Origin: JACKCP01 sp034007295
GTDB lineage: Bacteria > Desulfobacterota > Desulfobacteria > Desulfobacterales > JACKCP01
DNA length: 57,660 bases
Direction: 5' to 3'
Assembly: GCA_034007295.1 (NCBI GenBank)
Contig: JAVERC010000020.1
Coordinates: 1-57,660, forward strand
Shown: positions 1 through 7,850 of the stretch, piece after piece
How the letters are laid out: the number at the start of each line of letters is the position of its first letter
Numbering within the stretch: the first letter of the stretch is position 1
Made by a program: the position numbers and the translations under genes
The notes under the pieces: model-generated
What the model saw: the letters and a program-made list of their open reading frames with translations, nothing else
Databases searched by the model: none
Told to the model about the DNA's origin: nothing

Positions 1-117
1 TAAATTTTTTAAATTTAACCAAAAAACATCTTTCTCATAATTTTCTCATAATTTTTTAGAAAAACAATTTCATTTTTTGAGGCCTGATTTTATAAAATTT
101 GATGTTTTCGTTCAGCC
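1..117 (+). repeat. Dispersed MITE-like repeat, copy 1 (partial/diverged)
   Basis: Read on the minus strand, positions 116-104 give GCTGAACGAAAAC, the same terminus as the copy starting at 41089. The following bases (AT-rich, with a CCTCAAAA-like core near 82) resemble the family loosely. The far end is diverged and carries a small tandem TTTTCTCATAA repeat at about 32-54. The strand field follows only the window; relative to the copy at 41089 this one is inverted. The stop codon of the truncated actin-like gene lies inside this terminus. Confidence 0.55.
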
Positions 118-546
118 ACTACTTAATTTTGATCCATCTGGCATATGGTACAAAACATTATGTTCACCCTGAAGTGTTTTTGCAAAAGTTTCGTTATCAT
201 GGCTCAGATAAGCAACAGGAAGGCCTGAAATAATATTTAAAACAATCCCTTCATCTGCATAAATACCTGCAGCTGTAATTGCGAGAATTCTGACAAAATC
301 AGAAACAAGCCTTTCCTGGTCTAAAGTAAATTCTCTTACAGCAGACTGTTTAGAAGCATAATCACCAATAAAATAAGATTTTTTATCTATTGTAACATGA
401 AGATTATCTGTAAAAGCATTATTGCCAAAATTTGTTTTAAACTGGATATCAACAGGATCTCCTATTACAGACTGAAATATATAGTTTTGTCTTCCATTAG
501 ATACCTTAGTAAAACCAAAGCCGACATCAATACCAAGTACTTCCAT
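112..546 (-). pseudogene. Truncated ParM/StbA-like actin-family ATPase
   Basis: The product is about 145 residues and begins MEVLGIDVGFGFTKV. The DVGFGFTK stretch matches the phosphate-1 loop of plasmid-segregation actins (ParM/StbA/Alp). It continues through a domain-IA-like segment with YFIGDYA and ISGLPVAYL. Family members are usually 300-plus residues, with a second phosphate motif (DIGGGT-like) and an adenosine motif; both are absent. The frame stops at a TGA that belongs to the end of a dispersed repeat, so the gene looks broken by an insertion or rearrangement. The ATG at 546 is chosen because GGGAGGTG lies just upstream. It overlaps the end of trmO by 20 bp. A functional short protein cannot be excluded. 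Confidence 0.7.
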
Positions 547-1246
547 CATCACCTCCCAAAGATTTAACAATCTCTTTTATGTAAAGAATTTTTCCTTTGA
601 CTTCAAATCTGATATCAAGACTATCAAATTCCATGCCAAAATTTTTGGGGCAATTATTTTCCAAATATCCAGGCCTTGGATCATAACTCAAAATCTCTTC
701 AATATTTTCTTTAAGATTTTTTTTATCTTTTAAAAATTCTTCAGCCTGCAAGGAAAATTCTACATCAAATACTTTTTTGGGTTTTGAATCAAAAATTTTG
801 CATTCAGATTTTTCAATGGAATCGGCATATTTTATATAAGGTTTAATATCAATGACCGGAGTTTTATCAGCAAAATCGCCTCCCTTTACAGTCAAGACTG
901 TATTTCTTTGATATTTTATATCAACAAGTTCAACCGCAGACATTCCTGTAAAATTAGGTCTAAATGGAGATCTTGAAGAAAAAACTCCAACCTTTTTATT
1001 TCCTCCAAGCCTTGGCGGCCTTACAAGTTTATTAAATCCAGATGAAATATTATGATGGAAAACAAAAAGAATCCATAAATGTGAAAAATTTTCTATTCCT
1101 CTGAAAAAATCCTTGTTTGAAAATTCTTCAAAAAGACAAATTTTTGACTCAACTGACGAAATAATGCCGGATTGCCTTGGCAAACCGAATTTGGTTTTAA
1201 ACGGCGAAATAATTTCACCAACAGGTTTTATTGTAAACTGATCCAT
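527..1246 (-). CDS. trmO: tRNA (adenine(37)-N6)-methyltransferase TrmO family
   Basis: This is a UPF0066/TsaA/TrmO-type SAM-dependent enzyme that N6-methylates the t6A37 base of tRNAs reading ACY codons. The N-terminal beta-barrel signature is clear: IKPVGEIISPFKTKFGLPRQ at the start, then FSHLWILFVFH, then the diagnostic PPRLGGNKKVGVFSSRSPFRPN and VKGGDFADKTPVIDIKPY segments. The C-terminal extension after about residue 150 contains the YDPRPGYL motif. About 239 residues is normal length. The start at 1246 matches the family N-terminus; an ATG at 1267 would add seven residues, and neither has a strong ribosome site. It lies between parA and the actin-like gene, probably in one operon. Confidence 0.9.
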   Translation of the reverse strand: MDQFTIKPVGEIISPFKTKFGLPRQSGIISSVESKICLFEEFSNKDFFRGIENFSHLWILFVFHHNISSGFNKLVRPPRLGGNKKVGVFSSRSPFRPNFTGMSAVELVDIKYQRNTVLTVKGGDFADKTPVIDIKPYIKYADSIEKSECKIFDSKPKKVFDVEFSLQAEEFLKDKKNLKENIEEILSYDPRPGYLENNCPKNFGMEFDSLDIRFEVKGKILYIKEIVKSLGGDDGSTWY

Positions 1247-1251
1247 AACTT

Positions 1252-2019
1252 TTAAATCTTGCAGCATTCATTATAAAGAGAAATAAACTCAGAGCTAATC
1301 TTATGTTTTGGGTCAAAATAAACCATTGGTTTTGATGCATAATGGGATTCTTTAATTTTTACAGATGAAGAGACAAGGGTATCAAAAACAGGAAGTCCTT
1401 CATCTTTAAGTTCCTTTAAAATTGCAGCAGGGAAATTTGCATTCTTCTGAAACTGATTAGCTACGATTCCCTTAATCTCAAGTTTTGGATTATGATCTGC
1501 CTTAATTTCTGAAGCTGATCTAAAAACATTTTCCACAGCTTTTTTGGAAAAAGAGTCGCAGTCAAACGGGACAATGCATTCATCTGCTCCAATAAGTGCA
1601 GACCTTGTATAAAAATTAAGTGCAGGCGGAGTATCTATCCATATCTCATCATAATCATTTTTTAAACTTTCAAGAGCTTCCTTAAGTTTAAACATCTTAT
1701 ATCTTGACTCAAGCTTTTCCATGATTGAATCTAATTCGTCATCTGCAGCCATTAAAAAAAGATTTTCAAATTTTGTGTTCAAAACATACCTTGAAGGATC
1801 AGGCTTTGTGAAAAAAGAATACAAAATGTCCTTATAATAGCCAGATACACTTACGTCCTTTGGCGAATTTTCACCAAGAAGATAAAAACTTGAGTTACAC
1901 TGGGAATCAAGATCTATAACAAGGGTTTTTTTACCTGACATTGCTCCAACAGATGCAAGATTACAGGTAATTGTTGATTTTCCAACGCCTCCCTTTTGAT
2001 TAAAAACTACTTTTACCAT
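1252..2019 (-). CDS. parA: ParA/Soj-type partition ATPase
   Basis: The 255-residue protein starts MVKVVFNQKGGVGKSTITC, so the deviant Walker A motif KGGVGKST lies at the extreme N-terminus. LVIDLDSQCNSS (Walker A') and DEIWIDTPPALNF (Walker B) follow. Such ATPases form dynamic dimers on DNA and position plasmids, chromosomes or protein clusters. The ATG at 2019 is preceded by AAAGGAG. No ParB follows; downstream are trmO and an actin-like fragment, so the cargo is unknown. The small size and lack of an N-terminal DNA-binding domain fit the type Ib/orphan ParA group (inference). Confidence 0.92.
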   Translation of the reverse strand: MVKVVFNQKGGVGKSTITCNLASVGAMSGKKTLVIDLDSQCNSSFYLLGENSPKDVSVSGYYKDILYSFFTKPDPSRYVLNTKFENLFLMAADDELDSIMEKLESRYKMFKLKEALESLKNDYDEIWIDTPPALNFYTRSALIGADECIVPFDCDSFSKKAVENVFRSASEIKADHNPKLEIKGIVANQFQKNANFPAAILKELKDEGLPVFDTLVSSSVKIKESHYASKPMVYFDPKHKISSEFISLYNECCKI

Positions 2020-2105
2020 AAGATGAACTCCTTTAATAAAGTAAGTGCAGATAGATTTAAGCGTAGATCTCAATTGATATAAAAATTGATGTAAATGAGA
2101 AAAAA

Positions 2106-2534
2106 TCAAAATCCTCTTATTTTTTTAATTTCCTCATAGGCATTTTTTATTTCAACAAATTTTTCATGGGCAAACTCTTTAAAATCATCTCCAAGATGTT
2201 CAACTTTATCTGGGTGATATTTTGAAACAAGAGCTCTATAGGCTTTTTTGATTTCTTCATTTGAACAATTTTCATTTAAACCAAGCACTTCAAAACAGGT
2301 TTTTATTCTATTTTTATCCGAAAAGCCTGAACTGTTAAAATTATTAAATCCGGTTTTCTGATTTTTTGAATTTATTGTTTGTCTGTTTTTATTTAAAAGG
2401 TAAATTATCCATATAATTAAGGCTAAATCATCAAAATAGCCTATATATGGGATAAAATCCCTTATAAGGTCAAATGGAAATAAAAAATAAACAAGTCCAA
2501 AAATTATAAGTATTGTTTTCAAAAATTTTTCCAT
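2106..2534 (-). CDS. DUF1232 (YkvA-like) membrane protein with C-terminal J domain
   Basis: The 142-residue protein has two parts. Residues about 8-48 are hydrophobic and match the YkvA/DUF1232 pattern (FPFDLIRDFIPYIGYFDDL). Residues about 80-142 form a J domain: FEVLGLNENCSNEEIKKAYR, then YHPDKVEHLG with the invariant HPD tripeptide, then an AHEKFVEIKNAYEEIKK helix. J domains stimulate DnaK ATPase, so this is probably a membrane-tethered DnaK co-chaperone. It is likely the first gene of the operon with parA and trmO (87 bp gap). A dispersed repeat lies just upstream. Confidence 0.85.
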   Translation of the reverse strand: MEKFLKTILIIFGLVYFLFPFDLIRDFIPYIGYFDDLALIIWIIYLLNKNRQTINSKNQKTGFNNFNSSGFSDKNRIKTCFEVLGLNENCSNEEIKKAYRALVSKYHPDKVEHLGDDFKEFAHEKFVEIKNAYEEIKKIRGF

Positions 2535-2544
2535 TAAACAGTAA

Positions 2545-2665
2545 TTGAACGAAAACTAAAATTTATGTTCATTTCAAAGAAGATGAAAAATTTAATCTTT
2601 TGTATAATAAAGTGTTTTGGATTAAATTTTTAATCTGACTCTAAAATCTGCAAAAAAAATATTTT
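2545..2665 (-). repeat. Dispersed MITE-like repeat, copy 2
   Basis: Begins GAACGAAAACTAAAATTTATG, continues through GAAGATGAAAAATTTAA and ends near GGATTAAATTTTTAATCTGA. These blocks match the copy at 57535 in the same order. It fills the gap between the J-domain gene and the purH terminator. The minus strand is assigned relative to the copy at 41089. Confidence 0.8.
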
Positions 2666-2681
2666 CTTTCACCAACAAAAT

Positions 2682-2703
2682 AAAAAAGGGGAGAAACCTC
2701 CCC
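2682..2703 (-). terminator. Rho-independent terminator of the purH genes
   Basis: On the minus strand GGGGAG, a 4-base loop and CTCCCC form a 6-bp GC-rich stem followed directly by TTTTTTATTTT. It starts nine bases past the AICAR transformylase stop codon. Confidence 0.88.
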
Positions 2704-2711
2704 GTTAAAAA

Positions 2712-3962
2712 TCAGTGCTTAAAACTTCTCTGACCGGTAAATACCATTGAAGCATTCACCTCATTGCAGGCTTCAATGGACTGATAATCATTCATTGAAC
2801 CGCCTGGCTGAACTACTGCACTGACACCTTCTTTAAGACCCACATCTATTCCGTCCCTGAAAGGAAAAAAGGCATCACTTATCATACATGAACCTTTAAG
2901 GCCTCCGTTTTCACTTTTTACCCTATCATTTATTTCACTTTTTTTATCTTCACTTTCCAAAAGATTATATGGAGTACCAAATGTTTCAAAGGCATATCTG
3001 TCAGCAAGTTTTTTATATGCCTTGTCCCTTGCAATTTCTGCTACACCTACCCTGTCCTGCTCTCCTGTTCCTATTCCTATTGTAACCTCATCTTTTACAT
3101 AGATTACAGAATTGGAAGTAACGCCGCTTTCAACAAGCCAGCCAAAAAGCATATCTTTCAGCTCTTTTTCATTTGGCTCTCTGTTTACCTTATAGAGTTT
3201 TCCTTTATAATCGCATTCAGCCTTTTTAAAATCTTTTGCTGATACAATTTCCGGTACAAACGACCATTGAGCAATAATTCCGCCGTCAATAAGACTTTTA
3301 AAATCTATAGTTCTAAGCCCTACAAAAGACTGTAATTTATTTATGTTTCCTATCTGCATTACCCTTAAATTTTTCTTTTTCGCAAAAATTTCCATTACAC
3401 CGGCTTCATATTCTGGTGCAACAACAACTTCTGCGTACTGTGCTGCAATGGCTTCTGCCGTTGCCTTATCAACTGCCTTGTTAAGTGCAATACAACCGCC
3501 AAAGGCTGCTATTCTGTCAGCAAAATATGCCTTTGAATATGCAGATTCCAGAGTATCGGATTTTGCAACTCCACAAGGGTTGTTATGCTTTACAATAACT
3601 GCAGCAGGAGAATCTGAAAAATACCTTAAAATATTCAAGGCATTATCTGCATCTGTTACATTGGTTTTGCCAGGATGTTTTCCAGACTGAAGAAGCTCAA
3701 TATCAGAGGCAAGGTAAGTACCAGGCTGAATTATCTTTGTATTTCCAAGCACAAGGTTTCCATTTGCAAGTCTGTAAAGAGCTGCTTCCTGGCCAGGATT
3801 TTCTCCGTATCTCAGTCCTTTTGCCTCGCCTTCTATATCCCAGGCGACTTTTTCATAAAAAAGAGTCTGCCTGCCCTTGTCATCAGAAAAACTTATTTCC
3901 ATAGAGGAAGGGAAATTATCACCTTCCATTCTTTTATACATTTCCTTAAGATCTTTTGCCAT
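2712..3962 (-). CDS. purH: AICAR formyltransferase (stand-alone PurH C-terminal domain)
   Basis: Transfers a formyl group from 10-formyl-tetrahydrofolate to AICAR, the penultimate step of purine synthesis. Family signatures are LRYGENPGQ (about 50-60), VIVKHNNPCGVA (about 123-134), FADRIAAFGG, and the C-terminal SDAFFPFRDGIDVG...VVQPGGSMND segment. In most bacteria this domain is fused behind IMP cyclohydrolase in a roughly 530-residue PurH. Here it is a separate 416-residue protein with its own start, preceded by AAGGAG inside the end of the upstream gene. The gap is three bases, so the genes are co-transcribed and probably translationally coupled. A 50-residue N-terminal extension replaces the cyclohydrolase. 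Confidence 0.93.
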   Translation of the reverse strand: MAKDLKEMYKRMEGDNFPSSMEISFSDDKGRQTLFYEKVAWDIEGEAKGLRYGENPGQEAALYRLANGNLVLGNTKIIQPGTYLASDIELLQSGKHPGKTNVTDADNALNILRYFSDSPAAVIVKHNNPCGVAKSDTLESAYSKAYFADRIAAFGGCIALNKAVDKATAEAIAAQYAEVVVAPEYEAGVMEIFAKKKNLRVMQIGNINKLQSFVGLRTIDFKSLIDGGIIAQWSFVPEIVSAKDFKKAECDYKGKLYKVNREPNEKELKDMLFGWLVESGVTSNSVIYVKDEVTIGIGTGEQDRVGVAEIARDKAYKKLADRYAFETFGTPYNLLESEDKKSEINDRVKSENGGLKGSCMISDAFFPFRDGIDVGLKEGVSAVVQPGGSMNDYQSIEACNEVNASMVFTGQRSFKH

Positions 3963-3965
3963 TTT

Positions 3966-4652
3966 TTAATTCTCCTTGTTGTAGCAGGGTTCAACCAGTT
4001 CCTGATAACTTGTTTTTTCTAGATATGATGCAATTGCCAGATCATAGTCTGCTGTATGCCTGAATGCTTTTGTAGCAAGTTCAAATCTTGTTTCAAAATC
4101 CAGATAACCGCCCTTTTCTTTCATTTTTTCAATTATTTTTCCATAATCCAAAGGAGATACAACCGAGGAAACCCTTAAATAATTTTTAGCTGAAGCTCTT
4201 ATCATGCAGGGGCCTCCAATATCAATATTTGCCCTTGCATTTTCAGGTGTTGAGTCTTCTAAGGCAATTGTTTCCTTGAAGGGATAAAGATTTACTACAA
4301 CCATGTCAATTGGAAGTGCATCAGTTCTTGCAAGATCCTTTTTATGAAAATCATTATATGTTTCAGTAAGTATTCCAAGATAAATTTTAAAATCAAGTGT
4401 TTTTACAAGCCCTCCCTGGGTTTCAGGCTGACCTGTGTAATCTGAAACCTGAAACAATACTTTTTTTGCATCATCTTGTAATATTTCACTTATTCTTGAA
4501 TAAGTTCCTCCGGTTGACAGTATTTTTATATCAGGATTAATCTTAACAAGTTCAGGAACAAAAGCTTCAAGACCTGTCTTATCTGACACTGATATAAGAA
4601 CAGTGTTTATTTTAACCAAATCATCAATTTTACTTACAACATTTTTTCCCAT
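3966..4652 (-). CDS. IMP cyclohydrolase (stand-alone PurH N-terminal, MGS-like domain)
   Basis: Closes FAICAR to IMP, the last step of purine synthesis. The 228-residue protein carries the MGS-like fold: VLISVSDKTGLEAFV, LSTGGTYSRI, VSDYTGQPETQGG, MVVVNLYPFKETI and NIDIGGPCMIRASAKN. It ends after the family's FRHTADYDLAIASYL segment, exactly where the transformylase domain would begin in a fused PurH. The ATG at 4652 is preferred because AGGAAAG sits six bases upstream; a TTG at 4679 would add nine residues. No frameshift joins the two genes, so the split looks genuine. Confidence 0.92.
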   Translation of the reverse strand: MGKNVVSKIDDLVKINTVLISVSDKTGLEAFVPELVKINPDIKILSTGGTYSRISEILQDDAKKVLFQVSDYTGQPETQGGLVKTLDFKIYLGILTETYNDFHKKDLARTDALPIDMVVVNLYPFKETIALEDSTPENARANIDIGGPCMIRASAKNYLRVSSVVSPLDYGKIIEKMKEKGGYLDFETRFELATKAFRHTADYDLAIASYLEKTSYQELVEPCYNKEN

Positions 4653-4722
4653 TTTCTTTCCTATTCTTTCTGAATTCAAATTTTTATTTATACTTCAAAG
4701 TCTACTTTTTAATTTATTATTG

Positions 4723-4850
4723 GCTGAAGGGAAACGGTCTTTTTTACACATTTTTTCTTTAAATTCAAAATTTAATTGCCAAACCGCCAAAAAATTAATA
4801 TTTTTATTTTTTTAATCATCCCTAAACTAAACCAAAAATCATAGTTGCCA
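4723..4850 (+). repeat. Dispersed MITE-like repeat, copy 3
   Basis: Starts GCTGAAGGGAAACGGTCTTTT, has the core AAATTCAAAATTTAATTGCC, and ends AACCAAAAATCATAGTTGCC. Each block aligns in order with the copies at 53495 and 41785. It occupies the gap between the histidine kinase stop and the purine genes' upstream region. Confidence 0.7.
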
Positions 4851-4862
4851 GTCGATGAATAT

Positions 4863-6911
4863 TTACAAATTCTGCTCAAAAAGAGATTCAATTTTATCCT
4901 TAAGAGATGTTAAATTATAAGGTTTAGAGATAAAAGAACCTTTCATCTCATCTCCAAAGTCTTCCTTTTGATACTGTTCCTCTTCTATATATCCGCTGCA
5001 AAAAAGAACAAGAACATTTTTGTCAATTTTTTTTAGTTCCCTGTATGTTTCAAATCCATCTAGATCAGGCATTAGAATATCCAAAATTACAATATCAATT
5101 TCCTTTGATTTTTTCATAAAAATATTAAGGGCTTCGTATCCTCCTGAAGCAGTTTCAACATGGTAGCCTGCCTCTGTAAGCATTTCAGCACATACATCAA
5201 GAATTGCTTGATCATCATCTGCTATTAAAACTTTTTTTTGTTTTTTTAGATGCAAATCTTTTTTTGAGATATCTATTTTTTTATCATACTCAGATTTAAA
5301 GGCAGGAAAATATATTTTAAAACTGCTTCCCCTCCCAGGAGAACTTGCCACATTTATAAAGCCTCCGTGATTTTTTACAATTCCAAAAACCGAGGCTAGT
5401 CCAAGCCCCGTACCTCTTCCTTTTTTTTTGGTCGTAAAAAAGGGATCAAAAATTCTTTTAATGATTTCCGGTTCCATTCCCTTTCCAGTATCTGATATTT
5501 CAAGTTCTGTATAATCTCCCGGAGCAAGATCATGGACACTGGTAATTTTTCTAGTCAAATAAACATTTTTTGTCTTAATTGTAATCTGTCCTCTACCATC
5601 CATTGCAGATTCAGCATTAAAAAACAAATTCATTAAAACCTGCTCAATTTGAGAAATATCTGCTTCTACCTGATAAAGATCATCATCAAAAATTCTTTCA
5701 ATAGTAATATTTTTATTGGCTCTTGAAAACATTACAAGGGAGGCATCAATAACACGATTCAAACTGCAAGGCCTTGAAACATATTTCCCTCCCCTTGCAA
5801 AGCCTAAAAGCTGTTTAATAAGACTGGCTCCGCTTTCAACACATTTTTCTATATTTAAAACCTTTTCCGCTGCTACATTATTACCCTTTGATGCAGACAT
5901 TATTAAAGAAGCATTGCCCTGAATAGCCATAAGAAGATTGTTAAAATCATGTGCAATTCCGCCTGCTAAAGTGCCGACAGCCTCAAGTCTTTGGGCTTGA
6001 TTAAGTTTTTCTTCCAGCTTTTTTCTTTCATCTTCACTTTTTTTTCTTGAGGTAACATCTCTTACAAGCCCCCTGAATCCGACGGCCTCTCCATTGTCAT
6101 TTTTTATAAGCGAAGCAGAAAGTTCAACCCATTTTTTTTCATTATTTTTTAATATGACCTCATAATCTCTTATTTTTAAAGGAATATTTGTTTTATAAAT
6201 TTCGCTGAAAACTCTGAACATATTTTTTGCAGTTTCTGGAGTAGTATATTCCCTATTATTAACACCTTTAAGCTCGTTTCTGCCAACACCTGCAATTCTG
6301 CAGACTGAGTTATTAAAGGCTATTAAATTTCCTTTTAAATCTGTTTCAAAATAGCCATCTTCAATATTATCAAGAATTGACCTGAATTTTGATTCACCAT
6401 TTTTTATGCATAAAAAAGTTTTTGTAAAAAAAACAGATTTTCCAATAAGATTTGATACAGAATCTAAAAAAAATACGTCAGGTTCCTGTCCTTTTGAAAC
6501 CGCTGTCATGAAACCTTTAAGCTTATTAGAAACAAAACATGGTACAAAACAAATTGTTTCAAAATCCGAAACATCAATAAAATTTATAAAATCAGGAAAA
6601 TTAAAATCTGACTTTTTTTTTGTAACCAAAACCCCTTTTAAAAGTTTTTTGGAAATATCTTTAAATTTTAAATTAAATTCAAAAATTTCAGGGTAATATG
6701 AATATCCCATATTTTTTGCATTAAAAGATAATGAGCTCCAAAAAAGCTCTGCTTTTTCAAATATCTTATCTGCTTCAATAACTTCAAAATAAAACAAACT
6801 TAAACTATTGCTATACAGCCTGACAAGATCCATTCCTTTAGAAAAAGAATTTTTAGACCCCTCAAGGAAAATAAGACTTAATTCATATTTTTTTTCAAGG
6901 AGAGAAGACAT
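4863..6911 (-). CDS. PAS-containing hybrid sensor histidine kinase with C-terminal receiver
   Basis: The 682-residue protein has an N-terminal GAF-like or unassigned sensory part (1-165) and a PAS domain (about 175-290: FRSILDNIEDGYFETDLKGN). A HisKA helix follows with the phospho-accepting His at about 321 in GGIAHDFNNLL. The HATPase_c domain shows the N box near NLFFNAESAM (428-437), DTGKGME (474-480) and GRGTGLGLASVFG (498-510). A REC domain (560-682) has acidic DDD (565-567) and Asp at about 611 in VILDILMPD. No membrane segment is seen, so it is probably cytosolic. No partner regulator is adjacent; it is an orphan. The AHDFNN form of the H box is common in Desulfobacterota hybrid kinases. 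Confidence 0.93.
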   Translation of the reverse strand: MSSLLEKKYELSLIFLEGSKNSFSKGMDLVRLYSNSLSLFYFEVIEADKIFEKAELFWSSLSFNAKNMGYSYYPEIFEFNLKFKDISKKLLKGVLVTKKKSDFNFPDFINFIDVSDFETICFVPCFVSNKLKGFMTAVSKGQEPDVFFLDSVSNLIGKSVFFTKTFLCIKNGESKFRSILDNIEDGYFETDLKGNLIAFNNSVCRIAGVGRNELKGVNNREYTTPETAKNMFRVFSEIYKTNIPLKIRDYEVILKNNEKKWVELSASLIKNDNGEAVGFRGLVRDVTSRKKSEDERKKLEEKLNQAQRLEAVGTLAGGIAHDFNNLLMAIQGNASLIMSASKGNNVAAEKVLNIEKCVESGASLIKQLLGFARGGKYVSRPCSLNRVIDASLVMFSRANKNITIERIFDDDLYQVEADISQIEQVLMNLFFNAESAMDGRGQITIKTKNVYLTRKITSVHDLAPGDYTELEISDTGKGMEPEIIKRIFDPFFTTKKKGRGTGLGLASVFGIVKNHGGFINVASSPGRGSSFKIYFPAFKSEYDKKIDISKKDLHLKKQKKVLIADDDQAILDVCAEMLTEAGYHVETASGGYEALNIFMKKSKEIDIVILDILMPDLDGFETYRELKKIDKNVLVLFCSGYIEEEQYQKEDFGDEMKGSFISKPYNLTSLKDKIESLFEQNL

Positions 6912-7325
6912 ACTTATATCCAGATATGATTAATCATAAATTTATACCAAACTTAAAAAAATAATTTTTAAAGCCATGACTTTTTTTGAGCCTCAATAAT
7001 ACCTTAATATATGGTTAAATCAACAAATTTGTAAAAATATCAATGTTTAAACAAAATATAATACCATAAAAACAAACCCTGTATTTTTTGTAAATTTCAA
7101 CCTAAATACCCAAACATAATTTAAAACAAAGGGAACTTTATATTTTTAACATATAATTATCCAAAATTATTATTAATTCTAAAAAAATAAAATACTCATT
7201 TGAAAAACTATTTTGCCCTATTCTATCCTCAACAGCTTAATTTTTAAGGCTTTAAAATTTTATCCCACTTTATACCACCAAGATTTAATTTAAAATAAAG
7301 AAATAAAACAGTTTGTTTTTAAAAT

Positions 7326-7360
7326 TTGTCCTTGAACTTTGTTCACATTATATGTAAATT
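7326..7360 (+). promoter_or_regulatory. Candidate sigma70-type promoter of the dcw cluster
   Basis: Two overlapping options are visible: TTGTCC (7326-7331) with TATATG (7349-7354), or TTGAAC (7332-7337) with TAAATT (7355-7360). Both have 17-bp spacers. They lie 40-75 bp ahead of mraZ. AT-richness makes chance matches likely. Confidence 0.4.
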
Positions 7361-7370
7361 TGTTCACTAA

Positions 7371-7395
7371 AGGAAAATTTAGGAATAAAAAGGAA
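7371..7395 (+). promoter_or_regulatory. Putative MraZ box: three AGGAA repeats at 10-bp period
   Basis: AGGAA occurs at 7371, 7381 and 7391, each separated by five bases. This is the architecture known for MraZ operators, which are direct repeats of a GGGN/GGA-like pentamer with 5-nt spacers upstream of mraZ. The third repeat is also the mraZ ribosome-binding site, so binding could affect both transcription and translation. That it binds MraZ is inferred. Confidence 0.6.
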
Positions 7396-7402
7396 ATTTT
7401 TT

Positions 7403-7849
7403 ATGTTTCGGGGGAGTTCATCGCACAAGCTCGATCAAAAAGGCAGACTAAGTATTCCTTCAAGATTCAAAAAAGACATTGAATCAGAAGAATCTTCTGT
7501 TCTTTTTCTCACCCGAATGGACAATTGCATTAGAGCCTATCCAGAGTCAAGATGGCTTGAAATAGAAAAAACTTTCAAAACCTTAAAAACAAAAACAGAA
7601 AAAATGCGCCGTTTTTTCAGAACCTTTATAGGAAGTGTTGCAGAATGCGAACTCGACAAACAATCAAGAATCATAATTCCGCAAAATTTAAGAGACTATG
7701 CAAATCTTCAAAAAGAAGTAGTTCTAGTCGGGGTGTTGGAGCATTTTGAAATATGGTCAGAAGAAAACTGGCAAAAGGAAAATGAAATGCTTGAACAAGA
7801 TCTTCTGCTCGAAGACTTTCAAGATGAAATAGCCGAGCTGGGGTTATAA
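7403..7849 (+). CDS. mraZ: Division/cell wall cluster transcriptional repressor MraZ
   Basis: The 148-residue protein has two tandem SpoVT/AbrB-like half-domains. The first is FRGSSSHKLDQKGRLSIPSRFK at the N-terminus. The second, around residues 75-110, contains AECELDKQSRIIIPQNLRDY. MraZ binds direct repeats upstream of its own gene and tunes expression of the dcw cluster. Spacing and overlap with rsmH and the genes after it show one long operon. The start is set by AAGGAAA eight bases upstream. Length and position as first cluster gene are typical. Confidence 0.96.
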   Translation: MFRGSSSHKLDQKGRLSIPSRFKKDIESEESSVLFLTRMDNCIRAYPESRWLEIEKTFKTLKTKTEKMRRFFRTFIGSVAECELDKQSRIIIPQNLRDYANLQKEVVLVGVLEHFEIWSEENWQKENEMLEQDLLLEDFQDEIAELGL

Positions 7850-7850
7850 A

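Larger units (their letters stand above)
6912..7402. other. 491-bp AT-rich gap between divergent kinase and mraZ
   Basis: No convincing gene. It holds the divergent control region of the hybrid kinase (minus) and the dcw cluster (plus). A perfect 12-bp palindrome ATGATTAATCAT lies at 6926-6937, just ahead of the kinase start. Near mraZ are two copies of TTTGTTCAC (7338 and 7359) and three AGGAA motifs. The middle is low-complexity AT-rich sequence in which I see nothing definite. Confidence 0.6.
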
